Below are positions 39,901-54,900 of a DNA stretch of 64,000 nucleotides, in pieces (position 1 is the first letter of the stretch; every line of letters starts with the position of its first letter). The stretch is taken from contig JAUMIR010000001.1 of assembly GCA_030847615.1 (NCBI GenBank), forward strand, positions 380,290,687-380,354,686. Reading direction: 5' to 3'. The translations under genes and the position numbers were made by a program. The notes below the pieces were generated by a model that saw only the letters and a program-made list of their open reading frames with translations, was not told where the DNA came from and ran no database searches. This stretch comes from Gambelia wislizenii. Taxonomy: Eukaryota; Chordata; Lepidosauria; Squamata; Crotaphytidae.

Positions 39901-42900
39901 CCGTATTCAATATAAGCTTTTGTTGCTAACTTTCAAAGCCCAGCATGGGCTAGCCCCTCTTTATCTGATTTTCTTTCTCCTTACATTCCCACCCGTATCC
40001 TTTGTTCTAGTACTCAAGGCCTATTGTCCCAACCTAGGTTCTCCACTGCTCCATCCCAGATTCGTTCCCTCTCGCTTGCTGCCCCTCAAATACTGGCCAT
40101 TACTTCTTTGTCCACTTTTAAAATCTGAGTTAAAGACCACCTTGTTCAGGGAGGCATTCCCTGGCTTTGTCTGATTTACATTTATTTTTTTCTGTCACTT
40201 GGGTTTACTGTGATGTTGTTATTAATTGTTGTAATTATCCTTGTTTTAATTGATCTTATTATTTTGCCTATTGTTTTACTTAGATTGTATGCCTTTGGCA
40301 GGTTTCATTCTATTTTATCCTTGATTGTTTTTGTACAGAGCTGTGTACATTGACAGCGCTCTAGAAATAAACTTTAATAATAATAATAAACATTGGAATG
40401 GCCCTAGTTTGATTATGTGTAAGGTGTGAGACATTAGATTGGTAGTATAATTTTCCAAGGTTTTAGGGCTAGAAATTGGTGTATACATTAACAGAGTATC
40501 CATAGTAGGATATGCGTCACGGCCTCATTCCTTGTTGACCTGGCCATACTTGGAAGTTCCCAGCTAACTTGGGTAGCATTTAAATTAAGGAAATACTGAC
40601 TGTCTTCTTTTGTATGATTTTTTTTTTTTGCTGATTCTTATTGCATCTTTAATAAATTCAAAAGAACTACTCATTTTACCATCAATCAGTATTTTAATAT
40701 ACCATGGGTTTTGTGCAATCATTAACAAAACTATTAGCTTCTGTTGTTTGAGTTGATACAATGCCTAGATTCTAGGCCCCAGTATATTCGTAAGCATTTA
40801 GACTGAAATATACAACAAGAAATGTTTATAGGCAATCTGGTCTGAGCTGACCACAACAATAGTTCAGTATTGTTACCAGCCTATTTCCAATACATAATTG
40901 TGTTAATATTGAAAGCCATTCTAGAGGAAGCCTGTTTAACAGTAAGTCATGGACTTCAACAGAAGCAATCTCCCAACCCATTTAAATTTCCACTGCATTG
41001 AAGCTTTTAATACTAGCTAGAGATGACTTAGATAATAATTGCTTACCAGCTATAACCTTATAGAAATCTACTTCAGCTAAGATGTATGCTAAGTGCATCA
41101 GCTTTGCACAGTGTATGCTGAAAGAGTTTAAAAACAGATTTCTTCTTATGTCACTGTGGATTCTGGTCAGTAAAAGAAAAATGTTTTCCTGACATTGGCA
41201 AAAATGAGGTAGATAAGAGAAATATCAGCTCATCCTCTTTCCTTAAATTAGGAGTAAGTGCTAGATACAGATGTTGTTGGACTGTAGTTTTCATCATTCC
41301 TCACCATTTGCTATGCTAGCTAGGCTGATGGGACTTACAGTTTAGCATCATTTGGATGTTCCCATGCTGTGTTAGATCAGTTGTAATGGAAGTTCACTAT
41401 TTTGGACTGAAGTCACAGTTAGCACTTGTCTCAGTGTTAGGAATGAAGAGAATACAGTAGCACCCCGCATCCACGGGGGATTGGTTCTGGGGCACCTGTG
41501 GATGGTGAATTCCATGGATAATAGTGAACGCCATCCTGCGGGGGCATCCTGGGGGAAAGGGGGGGTGAGTTCGCTCTTCCTTCCCCTTCGCCCATGGCCC
41601 CACCACACTGGTGATCACGGGGGCAAAGGGGGAAGGGGACAAGGCCAGTTCGCTTCTGCACCCCCTTCCCCCTTTGGCCCCACCGTGGCAGCGATTGCAG
41701 GGGCAAAGGAGGAAGGGGATGAGGCCAGTTCATTCCTTCTCCCTCCCTTCACCCCCACGATCGCAGCTACTTCAACAGGAGCCCTCCCAGGGGAAGGGAT
41801 GGGGGAGGTAAGATTCCTCTCCCCACCATCACCAGCCACGGATAATTGAATCCGTAGTTGCTGAATCAGCGGATATGGGGGTGCTACTGTAGCTCAGTGC
41901 CTGCCTTATGAAAGTTGTTTCAGTTAATGAGCACAAAGGTATTGGCTGTTACTTCAGTTGATCAGCCTATGGGTATTAGGATAGGTTGTTTTGTTGTAAT
42001 TTTATAGTTTTTATGTTTGTATGAGTTCCTTTCCTCCCCTATATTCCTTTTTTTAAAATTAGATTATGCATGTTTGGCAGGTCTATTTGTTTTATTTTTG
42101 TCAAGTGCCATGTACATTAATGGTGCTATATAAATGATGATGATGAAAGTAGCAAGGTGGGTAAAGAGTAAGCACTTACCAAACTACCATTTCTCTTCTG
42201 CCTCGCCCTGCTGCTTTGGAGATCCAGGTTTACAGGTGTGTTACTTACTGAACATACATCAGTCTTAGGTAAAAGTAATGTAACTGTTCAGGTGGTTAGT
42301 CATGTTTTCCTGAACATTTGAATACTATCCTGCACAAAGGTTTACTATTGCTGTATGTGATAGACATTCCGATTTTATGATACATATGTAGAAAGAATGT
42401 GTGCAGATGTTTGATGTGGATCCTGTTAATATTGAATTTTATTTCTCTCATGGTAGTATGGTATTTTGTTCACTAGTGTGGCTTGTATGTATCACATGAG
42501 GTGTAAAAATGCTTAGAATGTGTAGTGAGGACATTTTAGAGTAGCGATGTACAATATGAAGAGAGAATTTTCTCATAATTACTTTGAGTGAAAATGGATA
42601 TGTACAATTTTCTTCAAATACTATTTGTAAGATTTCTATTATAGAAATTATTTAAACGATACCAGTAAAAGCTTAACCTTATAAACATGTTTTACTACTA
42701 TGTCTTATCACAGGGGTAGTTTGTTCTATTTCTTGGTAACTGAATCCATTTTCAGATTAAATTTAGCAAGAACCTATATTGAGCTTTCTGTTCAGTTTTA
42801 CATGCATTGGGGAAGAGGTGAATTATTACTGATGGTGGGTTTGCAGTTACATATATTTGAAAGTAGAATCTCACCGAATCAGTGGATAGCTGTGCAATTC

Positions 42901-45900
42901 CCTGTTTTTTAAGACTTGTAGGTATAGTTAGTTGTTCAGCAATCCTTACTGGCTGAGTACATGAACTGATAGATAACTGCCACTGTGTGCATAAGCTATT
43001 GCTTTTCTTCTGTACGGTGGTGGAGTGCATGCTCATTTTGGCCCACCATGAGATATATTTCGTTTTACTTGATGTTTCCTCATTTTTCAAAAACTCATGT
43101 CTTTCTAGTCCTTGGAGCTTTTTTGTTTAAAGTCTACTTCTTATACTTTGTAAGGTCTGTTATATATTCATATCATTTCTCTGCAGGCGTTTAGATGCTA
43201 ACCACATTACTGCGGTGCCAGAAGATAGTTTTGAGGGCCTGGTTCAACTACGTCACCTGTGGCTGGATGATAACAGCTTGACTGAAGTCCCTGTCGTTCC
43301 ACTCAGCAATCTTCCCTCACTACAAGCCTTAACTTTGGCGCTCAACAAAATAACTGACATCCCTGACTTTGCATTTACAAATCTCTCAAGCCTTGTTGTC
43401 CTGTAAGTTTTTAGTTTGTCATCAGAGTAGGAGTCTGATTTATATGGGAATTCAGTTCCTTTGTTGCATAACACTAGCTGGAATACAAAACTATTTTATT
43501 TCTATTCAATGAAAAAGTGTTGCCAGAACAGATGAAAAGGTGTGATTCTGCTAACCCAAAGCACTTGTTGCATGTATATTGCTATATATCAACATCTTTT
43601 TGCTCAATGAAGTGGTCATGAGAATTGGCTTTGACAATCTGTTGGAGGATGAGGGCATGCCTTAAAATATTTCTGTTTCCATCCTTTTCCCGGTGAGTCA
43701 GCGCTAACAATTAGCCCCTGTCTTCAACTGACAAATAGCACCTCCAGTGTTGGAGGCAGCATTCCCTTGTACCAGTCACTGGACAATATAACGTGGATGG
43801 CTATTACTGCTCTCATGTCTTGCTTGTAGGATTCCAAAGAATATTTTGGACACTCTGTGAACAGAATGCTGGACTAGAAAGGCCAGTAATGTGACCCTGC
43901 ACAGCTCTGCTTATGTTGTCATCGTACACATTCCCAGGTTCTGAGCACTTGTATGCTTTGAAGCACTGGGACTATAAAAGGATGTTCACTGCTTTGGCTG
44001 GTATTCACATTTCAGTCATAAACAGAGAAAGGTACAATGTGGATGGAATCACCCTTTCACTGCCTTAATTTTTGGATGGGGGCGTGAAGCATACACCTCT
44101 CTGAGTCCTCTAGTTTTGAGAATGCTAATTTTTGTTTTTTTAAAAAAGCTGTGTAGCGAAATCCATAACAAATGTATGTACCACATTTCACATGTGGAAA
44201 CAAGATTGCAGTTAGGAGTTTTGAGTGAATTCCAGGTGAAACAGCACTGTGTTATGCTTGACTTTAATGGGCCAAAAAACACAAGTGGGATGGTCCAAGA
44301 TACCCTTCCTGCCATTTGTGAGGGAAGGCAAAATGTCTTGTCAGTGTATGTTCAGGTCCATTATAGAAGTAATGTGTGTACTATGTACATAGTTCTTCAT
44401 TGCCTTAATGAGAATCTGACTACAGCTTACTCCAGTCCTTTGGAACTATGTTATTCTGAATAGAAAATGCAGCAGAATACATAGCTTGCCAGTTCTTATG
44501 CTATCTCGCTCAATAACAAAAGGTTTTGTGCATTAGCAGCTCACCAGCCTGGGTGTTTTTTGTTGTTGTTGTTTGTTTGTTTGGTGATTCCTGTACATTT
44601 TGCTATCCGAGAAAAAATATTTTTGGAAACTTGTGTGAAGTGATCACTGGGTTAATAGCTTTTCCCCCTCCCCTTCATCTTTGTTTTCCTTTAGGCATCT
44701 CCACAACAATAAAATAAAAACATTGGGACATCATTGTTTTGATGGATTAAACAACCTAGAAACTTTGTAAGTATCCTTCCTGCCCTTGGGTCTCTGTAAT
44801 TGAATAAAACAAATTGAATAACTTTGAGACTACTCCTTTAAAGTTTTTGACTTAGCTTTATAATTATATTATGGTAGTTAGCAGTATTATAAAAATATGT
44901 ATGTTTTCTTGCAAAACACTGAGCTCGTCACAACATGGATTGCTTTTCTTTCCCAAGTTATTCAGTGTGGGCAAAATGTTTGGCAGCATAGGTAGAAGAA
45001 ATTTCTGTGTCCGCTTGACAGGCCTGTTGGCTAGCAGCCATGGCCATGGTGACTAGGGGTTTGTGGGAGTTGTTTTATTAAAGACCCCACCCCCGCTAAC
45101 TAGTTCAAGTTCTCTGGCAGCAACTGGGCTGGTTTTGGTTCACTTTTTTGCAATTTTCTTATGCCACAAAAGAGAGTGACAGGTGGTGATGTTACATCAG
45201 ATAACTAAGAGAAAGAGGGCAAAAAGGGGGTGATGGTATAGAATGGTAAAGTATAGGAAGCCCCTGCCTTTTGACACCCCATTATCTGATGACCTGCTCT
45301 TTTGATGCTCATAAATTAAGGAAAGCTTCATTAATTTGATGAGAAGGTCTGCTGTTTTGTCAGTTCTTCTTGCCTAGAAGTCTTGCTCAGGGCCAGCTGT
45401 GCATGCTCACACTGCTTGCAAAGTGACCTGAAAGGGGAGGAAAGGCACCAGCAGCAGGTGTGCAGGCAGTCCCAAGCAAGCCACCGTAATTCCCTCATGT
45501 TTCCTACATGGGTTCTGCTTTTCAACCAATTCCAGTTTCTGACACTGCTGCATTCCCTAACCTGTTGGATAAGTGGGGGCTTTCTTCATAGTGGTACGGT
45601 ATAGTGATGGTAAAGAATGAGGGTGCCCTTGTAGTGATTGCTTTAAAGTGGAAGAGAGAAACTACTAAGAGATGGAGTTGTATTTATGCAGTATCTTGGA
45701 ATTCCATTGGAGGAGTCTAACTCACTGCATGAGGAATGTAAAAAAGGAGGGTGTAAGGGACCTAAATGAAGATAAACAAGGAACTGTAAGGCTTCAGGGA
45801 AAGGGAGCCATTTTTACACATTTGCATCTGGACTGTGGTGGTTGCCATCACTGGGAAATCCTGGGAAATAACTTATGCCCCTATCCTCCTTATTGCTGTT

Positions 45901-48900
45901 TTTACTCAACACCAAGCAGCAACTGTCAAAGCACGTACACCAGATTGGTCAGTGAACAAAGAGCAAAAGTGTAGGTAACATGGGGATAGCAGCTAGTGCT
46001 TATGTTTAATTGTGAATACTACAAAAGTTGAAGAACTTTCATATATTGGTATCTGTAACTTTCCTCTCCTTTTTTTGAAAAAAGATAACAGTGTCTTTTT
46101 ATATATGCAAATCTGGCTGAAATTTTGGATTTTGGAAAATCATGTTAGATAATACTACTAATATTGTTCTTTCCAGGGATTTAAATTATAACAACATAGC
46201 TGAATTCCCTGAAGCTGTTAAAGCACTTCCAAGTCTGAAGGAGTTGTAAGTGTTATTGAATTTTCTTCTTAATTTTTTTAATCAAAGGGCAATTAAAAAT
46301 CAAACTGAGCTGTGTTTTAAATTTCTTGTCTTGGGGGAAATTTTATTTGATCATAAAAATGGTATCAGGATAGTGGTTTTTATTGCCTCACCCCCCTACC
46401 CCCTGTAGATAAACTAACTAGCAGCCTTTCTCCCACTCTTTTCCTTCTTTCCTTCCACATTAACCTTTATTCTTGATTAGGATGCTAATAAAGGACTTCA
46501 GCAACATTTTTTGAGATTGATTTTTGCCCTGGTGGCACAGTGGTTAAATGTTGGTACTGCAGCCACAATGTTGTGAATTCGATCCTGTAGGGTTCCAGGT
46601 TGACTCAACCTTCCATTCTTCCATAGGTCATTAAAATGAGTAGCCACCTTGTTGGGGGCAATTAGCTAAGATGTTGTAAACAGCTTAGAGAGTGCTTAGC
46701 ACTAAAATGGGATATAGAAATGCAGGTGCTATTGCTGTTGCTAAAAGGGCATTTACAGTAGTTCTGTAGTTCAGCAGATTTACATACAATCAAAATATAT
46801 CAGTTCTAGCTTTTTTCTTCAATGGAATGGAAATCTGATTTTTTAAAACCAAACAAACCTCAGCTTTCTATTCAATAGCTTTAGTAGGGTTTTTCCCCCT
46901 TTAACTTATTCTATAATACTTTAATGCAAACAGTGTTAAACATTATTTATTTCTTCAGAGGTGCAGTTATTGGTAGATTAGGTGGGAACTAGCTCATTCA
47001 GGGATTTTCTAGGCACTTTCCTCTGAATATTCAGATTACGTTTTTAAATCAACACCTCTAGTTTACTTACATATGAAGATTTGTTGAAAAATATGCAGGT
47101 ACTATTCTTCTCATTAAGAAATAATCCTAATCTAGTAACTTGGCCAACTTCAGTGTTCAGGCCATTCAGTCTCTGCCATCAATGCGGACAATCTTTGGAC
47201 TGTCTGATGTTGGGAACTTCAGTTTTCATTGGCCCTAGCTAGTATGGCCAGTGCTGAGGAATGATGGAATTTGCAGTTCACAATTAACATGTACACACAC
47301 ACATATCAACTCTGTGTGCTTGTCATTGACAGCCTGGAAAAATTCTATTGGCCTACAGTTCCTCTAGTCATTCTGGCATGGGGATTTTTGGGAGTTATAG
47401 TCCCCCTACTGCCCCCCCCCAGCCATTTCCAAGTTTTGGGCATAGAGAATGCAGGGGTCCCACCAAGCTTTTGTGGAGATGCCTTTTCTATAAGCTGTGA
47501 TCCTTGTATGAATAGTATGTGACAGTTACCCTCCAATCCTATGTTTGTGTTGACATGTTGAAACTTGTTATCAGATTTTGATTGTTCATTTATATGTTGA
47601 GTTCAACTATTATTTTGCCCCTCTAATTTTTGTTTTTTAGGGGATTTCACAGTAATTCCATTTCCATGATTCCTGATAGTGCATTTGCAGGAAATCTACT
47701 TCTAAGAACGGTGTAAGTTTTTATAGCAAATGATTCTGTTTTTCCTTTAATGGATAAAAAAATAAATAAAGCAACTCTGTGGATTGAGACATATTGTCTT
47801 TTTTTCTTTTTTTAACCCAGACATCTGTATGATAACCCTTTATCCTTTGTTGGGAACTCAGCTTTTCAAAACTTGTCAGATTTGCATTCCCTGTAAGTAC
47901 TCTTAGAATTGACTCTACAATATTCTTCTGCCCTCTACTTAATCTATGAAAAATTAAAACCTAATTTTTGGTACTCCTGTCCTAAATGCATATACAGTAT
48001 TCAGAAATCCTGTTGATTTCAGTGGAATTACTTCCAAGTTTGTATGCTTAGCATTTCAGCCTTGGAGTGTCCTGTAACTGTAGCTAATTATTTCATGAAG
48101 GTAGCAAGCCTACATCAAGATGACAATAAACATAATTCATATTGTTATGGCAGGTTCCCATTCTATTGGCTTGCTTAGTAGTCATAATGAAGTTATTGTG
48201 GGAATAGTGGTAATGGTTTTGCTTACTCTTGCAAAATCAGAAACAACAGGAGCACTCCCAACCTCATAATTATGATAGACAGTGGCTGATAAAATCTGTT
48301 ACACAAGAATGATGGTAATGATGTGTTAACAATGGAGTTACGACTGTGATGTTATGCAGTAAAGAGAACCCCATTCCAAAAAAATAGGGCTGTTTCTTAG
48401 TAGAAAGATCCATGAACAGTACTTCTGTAGTCCATCTGGCTCAATATAGACTAGTAAGTTAGCTTGTTTTCTGAAGACTTAGTATTGCTGTAAACATGGT
48501 TTGAAAGGGTCTTGGTGTATTGTTTACTCAGTAGTCGCTCTGTGTTAAGAGTGGGCAACTCATGGTCCTCCAGATGTTAGTGGACTGCAGTTTGTATCAT
48601 GCCTTTCCATTGGCTATGCTGGCTGTTCATTCCAGCAACACCTGGAAAACTAGTTTGCCCACCCCTACTGTATGTGGATGAGACTGTTGTAAATAGGTAT
48701 TCTCACAAAGTTGGCATTATCATAGAGTTGGAAGGGGACTCATGGGCCATCAAGTCCAACCCCCTATTCAATGCAAGATCTCCAGAAAGAGCATCCCCAG
48801 TAGGTAGCTATCCAGACTCTTTTTGAAGACATCCAGAGAAGGAAACCCCACCACCTCTCTAAGGCAATTGGTTCCATTGCCAAACTGCTCTCACTGTTAA

Positions 48901-51900
48901 GAAGTTCCTTCTAATGTTCAATGGAAATCTATCCTTCTGTAACTTAAAACCATTAGACCTAGTTCTACCCTCTGAGAACAGAAAACAAGCCTTTTTGGCA
49001 GTCCTTGAGGTATTTAAAGAGTGAGATCATATCACCCTCCAATCCTCTCTTCATCATGCTGAACATGCCCAACTCTTTCAATCTCTCATCATATGTTTTG
49101 TTCTCCATACCTCTGATCATCCAGCTCACTCCAACTTGTCTATATCCTTCTTAAAATCAGGCACCCAGAACTGAACACAGTATTCCAGATGAGGTCTGAT
49201 TAGTGCAGAATATAAAGGGACTATTACTACCCTCGACTTGTAAACTATGCTTCAATTCATGCAGGCTAAGATAGCATTTGAATCCTTTGCTGCAATATCA
49301 TGCAACATGTCAGATTCTTTCTGTCTTAAGCATATGCATCAAGACCTTTTCAAGACTGCTTCCATTCATGCCTAAATCTTCACAAAGCAGAGCATGTTAT
49401 TTACCTTTCCTTGACTCTTGTAATGTATAGCAGAGTTGCAAAATTGCTATCTGCAGATCCCTTATAATTGCGTATATTTTTCCATGTTGTGTCTTATTAT
49501 GTACAGATCCTGTTAGATTACATTTTAGTATCCTTTTGATGGTTTTGCCTTATTACCTTTGACGCATGCATTCACAGCACCATTGTTAATTCATATCTCT
49601 TCCGGTGTGCTAAGTTTTACACCATTATATCTCTTTGGTGTGGTAAGTTTTACTGTCCATTGTTTACTCTTACAAATTTAGAGGGATGCAATCTTGGTTA
49701 TTTTTCTGTGCTTGCTTGTGAGCATTCCTCCCCCTCTTGCTCTTTCCCCTTTTCTTTTGAACACTCTGTAGAAGATGGTAGGTCATATATTTTGGCATGT
49801 TTATATAAGCTCATCTAAGTACCCACACCCTTTAAAAAATGCACACCCTTTAAAAACATAGGGCTGGCAGGCATGATCAAACAGACTCTTGCAAATCTTA
49901 GCTAAATGGAAGAGTATGTTTCATTGACTGCTTTTTGTACTACCACCTCCTCTTGATTTCAGTTTGAGGTAAAATATAGATTTGGTTTAGATGATTCCAG
50001 TTTGAAGTAAAGTACGGATTTGGTTTAGATTACTCTCATATCTTTACTCTCATATCTTTACTTAAGATCTAAGATTTAATCTGTTTTGGCATACATTTGA
50101 CAGAGGATATTTTAAAAATGTGATCGTTCTTTTTTTAGAAACACCATGCTTCCTTCACATGTTGCTCCCTGACTTGATGAGTAATAGATAAGCTCATCTT
50201 CCTTATTCCATTCGGAGCTTCCCAGAAGGGCTACAGGAAGTCCTACAGAAAATTAAAATAAATGGTTCAGTAGCTACAGTGCAGGTTGCATTTTGGAACA
50301 CCTAATACTTGCAGCAGTGTCTTAGAAACTGGACCATGGTATCATCTACAGAGTATTATTGTATTGGCAGGGATCAAAAAAGTTTACCTAATTTTTACCA
50401 AATGATATGCATATTTTTGCAACATTTTCATTAAAAATATTTTTACATCAGGATGTGATCCAAATGTCGTAAGATCTCATGTAAATAAATGTCCTCATTC
50501 TTCTGACATTTGCCTGTGTTTCAAACTTGTAATTCAGCCATGGGTATCATGTTTCTGCTTCTTCTTCAGAGTCATCCGTGGAGCCAGCATGGTACAATCA
50601 TTTCCTAACTTGACAGGAACTAGCAATCTGGAGAGTCTGTAAGTATCTTCTGTCGGGTTCTAATGAAACTAAATTAAACTAAAAAATACTTTCCCGTCAG
50701 AATCTCTTAAGGGGATTTTTTTTTAAAAAAATTATGACTAAGAAATCTGATTTCTTATCAATGTCTTCTACTTCAGGCTTCTTTTGATTTTAGGGAATTC
50801 AGTGACATGGACATAAAGCTAAGGAAGTATAGTTCTTCCTAATGCAATAAATAGTGCAAATGAGAATTTTAATAGTTTTATCTTACTGGTAATGTGAAAG
50901 CATCCTGGGGCATACTGTCTCATTGTTCCCACTTTGCTTCCCTTGCAGATGAAAGTGGCTATGATAATCAGAAATGTATCACTCGTACAGTCCTTAGTGT
51001 TGTGGGATATAGATGAATAAACTGAGGCTCAATCCAGATAAAACAGAAGTGCTGTTAGTCAGTGGAAAAGGTTACGTACTTGGGGTTGGGATCACAGCCT
51101 GCTCCAGATGGGGTTGCATTCACTTTGAAAGATCAAGGTCCTGGCTTGAGGGTTCTCTTAGAGTCAGGGTTGCTTTTGGGAGGTCAGGTGGTTGCAGTGG
51201 CTGGCAGTACCTCTGCCCAGTTTCAGCTAATGTGCCAACTACATACCTGTAGAGAACAGATCTGCCAATGGTGTTATGGGGCCTTTGGAGCTTTTCTTGG
51301 AGTTTTTAAAAAGCTGCATAGGGTATGTTAATGTGATCATTAAGACAGTCACATTCGTGTTGCTGCAACTAGGCAGCGTAAGCTGATTGGTTGGATGAGC
51401 ATGGGATGGGGCTAGCAATCAGGGAAAGTGCCTGTTGCTGCTGTGTTAGATTTTCGGCTAAGTGAGGGTCTGGTAAGTTGATAAAGCATTGATCTTTTAT
51501 TCCCCTCCTTTATTTTAAAAAAAACAAAACAAAAACAAAGTATTGCATGTGTGCATCATGGTAAACTGTTTTTTTTTTTTAAAAAAAAATTGGCGGTGGT
51601 GGATTTAAAAGCATGAGTAAATCCACTTGCATCTGCCATCTTGGCTAGGGGCCATATGAAGTTTGGGGGGGGGCAGCACTGCGAATGGCTGCTTCTTTTG
51701 GAGGAGATTGTATCCCCCCCTCGTATAGAAGGGACCATGGCTCAGATACCTCCCAAACAGACTACTGTAATGCCTCTCTGTGGGAGAAAAAGTGTTTAGA
51801 AGTTGCAACGAGTAAAAAGGCAGCAGTTATACTAGTGTCTGTGATGGCTGGCTGGATGAGTGAATGGGTTAAGTGTGTTCTAGGAACCAATCCTATTGCA

Positions 51901-54900
51901 GGGACCAGTAATGGTAGGGGCTTCTGTGTGTTTGAAGTTTTCATGACAGTTTGAGTGAGTTCAGTTAAGAACTGAAGTCAGTTGTTGACAGTTATCTGGA
52001 GCAGAGGGCTGTGTGTGTGGGCTGTATGAGAGAGGCTTGGATGTGGTAAAATTGTGTGCAGAGGTTAATAGTTTGAATAAGAGGAGTAAGTGGACAAAGA
52101 GTGAATGAGTCTGGGGGATAAGGGATAACATTACAAAGGTTTAAGCACTGTTCTAAATAAGATTCCACGATACTGTTATTTCATTTCCTTCAATAAAGTT
52201 ATCCTTGTTAATTCAAACACAGACTCTGCCCATTCCTATTTATTATATACATGTAAACACAAGCTACCAAAACACATGCCAACATAAAAGTAGTAACCCT
52301 GGTTTGAAGGCAGAACTAAGGGAACCTTCTAAATCAAAGGTGAGAGGAACAGAGGGCAAAAGCAGCCAGGTTAAGCCACAAGGTAAAGTGGGACTGGCAC
52401 TTTAAAATTGCTCTCGACCACCTTGACTGTGTCATGCTCATATAAAGTGGCAGGAGCATCAGTGTTGAGTGTGCATTTTGGAGACCATGTAACACTGGTC
52501 ATAGAGGAACTGCACTGGCTTCCAATTTGGTTCTGAGCTCAACTCAGGGTACTTGTTTTGACCTGCAATGCCCTGAATAGCTTGCAGACAGAATTTCTGA
52601 AAGACCACCTCCTTCCGTATGGGCCTATCCAAAATATGAGATCTTCAGTGGAGGCCGTGTTGGATGTAAGACCAGGCTGATATGCAAACATGACCGAGGT
52701 GTCTCTGTAGCAGCACCTTGACTTCAGAGATCCCTAAGAGAAGTTAGACTGACTCCACGTGGTTTGAATTCCTGGCAGGCAATGGAAATGGTGATGTTTC
52801 TCCATTTGGTGTTTGAAATCACTTTGCCTGTTTTGTTTTTAAATTATTTTTAAGGACTATTTTTAGTTTGTTTTTAAGAGTTTCTTTGCTTCTCTTAATG
52901 TTTTTATTTCTATATTATTTCAAATGTTGTGCATAACTTCAGGGGCCCTGGCGGTCTGAGAGACAATATATAAAAACTAGCTGTACCTAGCATAACATAC
53001 ACTATTATCAGTTTACATGTAGATGGTGAGTGGCTGAGGCTGTGAGAGGAGGGAGGGGCCCTTGTGATGCTGGGAGTGTAGCTGCAGATTGAGTTGCAGG
53101 AGTGGATTGTGAGGTGGAATGGGAATTTGCACATGGATGGTGAATGGCTGAGGGAGTTAGAGGAGGGAGGGGATTGGTTGGGTATGTTTCCTAAGCAGAC
53201 AATCAGCACACTGGGATTGGAAACATACCCAAGTGTTTTATATATATAGATTATTTGCCAAGTCTAGGACTGTAGATTTGTTTCTACTCTTAACAAGCTG
53301 GAGTTTGAAAACAGGGTTTTCCATTACCATCTGAAGCCTGACTTGATAGTAAAGTGAAAAGCCAGGACAAAACATTAAGCTATCTGTGCCTTACTAGTTC
53401 TTGGTTACTGTGAACACTCCAACTTTCAGAAGGAGCCAAGAAGATTAGGCACCAGCATTGTTATTCATACCAATAAGACAGAATTTTCAGCAGTTCTGTG
53501 TTGCCTTTTAGTATGAGTGTGGCCACTGTTAAGTCTAATATTATTTGTAAATTACTTTTCTTAAAATGATTTTTTAAAAAAATTGATATGAAAGCTGGTT
53601 TCTGACAGGTTAGCTTTTGATGACTCAGTGTTCCAAAGGCATTTGTTCAAAGGTACACTTAGACTAGAAAGATTTTATGGTGTTCAGACAAGAGGGCTCC
53701 TTAAGGTTCTAGGAAAGTTGCTGCTTTTAAAATAGTGCTAATATAGGCCTTTCAAAGCTTATTCAAACGTTTGTATTCTATTACAGAACTTTTACAGGCA
53801 CTAAAATAAGCAGTATTCCCATTAATCTGTGTCAAGAGCAAAAGATACTTCGGACTTTGTAAGTAGATACTTTATTTTAGGGGAGAACCTCAAAAGAAGG
53901 ACACACAAATCTATTTATTCTTAGCATACCTCTGGATGTTGGTCAGCTGTGATGTTGTGAATTTCATATGGAATATAAGCCACACAATGTATTAAGGAAG
54001 GATAAGCTATTGACAAAAATAAAAAACATGTCAGGCCAGACATTTGTATCAGGATATTGTTTTTTTCATGAGTGCTCTTGAAATGACCAGTAAATTTGTG
54101 GGATTGCAAGAAGTTCCATCTAAATGGCATAAGCTCAAACATCAAGTGGGAGTACCTGATTTAATGGATACTTAGGAGGAAGCCTGTGGCTGTCCATTGT
54201 GTGATTCCCACTTATTTCCCTAGATTGTCAAAACTTGTGAAATGTACTGAACTTAACCATCAGGGATGATTGGGCAACCAACCAGTAATATTATTTTCTC
54301 TTTATCTTTCCTCAATTTAGCAGTGAGAACTGCTATTTAAAAAAAAAAAAAAAGTCTAACCCTTTTTAATTTACCAGTACATATTTTTAATCTAATACTG
54401 CAACCCACTTTAATCTAATTCCTACATGTCTACTCAGAAATAAGCCCCATTGTGCTTTACTCTCAGGTTGGTACACTTAAGATTGCAGTCTAAATGGTTA
54501 GTTTAAACTGTGTACTTTGTGATATTGAACCTCATTGGAAAACCTAGTAAACCCTCATTTTTGGGGTGGGGGGGAGGGGATGGCTAAGGAAAAATTGGTA
54601 TTTATAAAAATACTTTGAGGGGGATGGGGCTCCTTGTGTTTGTGACTCCATCTTAGAATTAGGAACCTTCCTATAAAATAATAAAATTAACTATGTTTGT
54701 TTTCCTGCCTTGTCAAGGGATTTGTCCTATAACAATGTAAAAGAACTTCCAAGTTTTAAAAGCTGCAGTTCCCTGGAAGAAATGTAAGTAATGCCCACAT
54801 CAGAACAGATCTCATTTCCCCCCTTTATCTGGGCCGCAAATTATGAAACATCAAGTCAGAGTAACTTTTATTGCAAGAAGATAAGAGTTTCAAAATAAAC

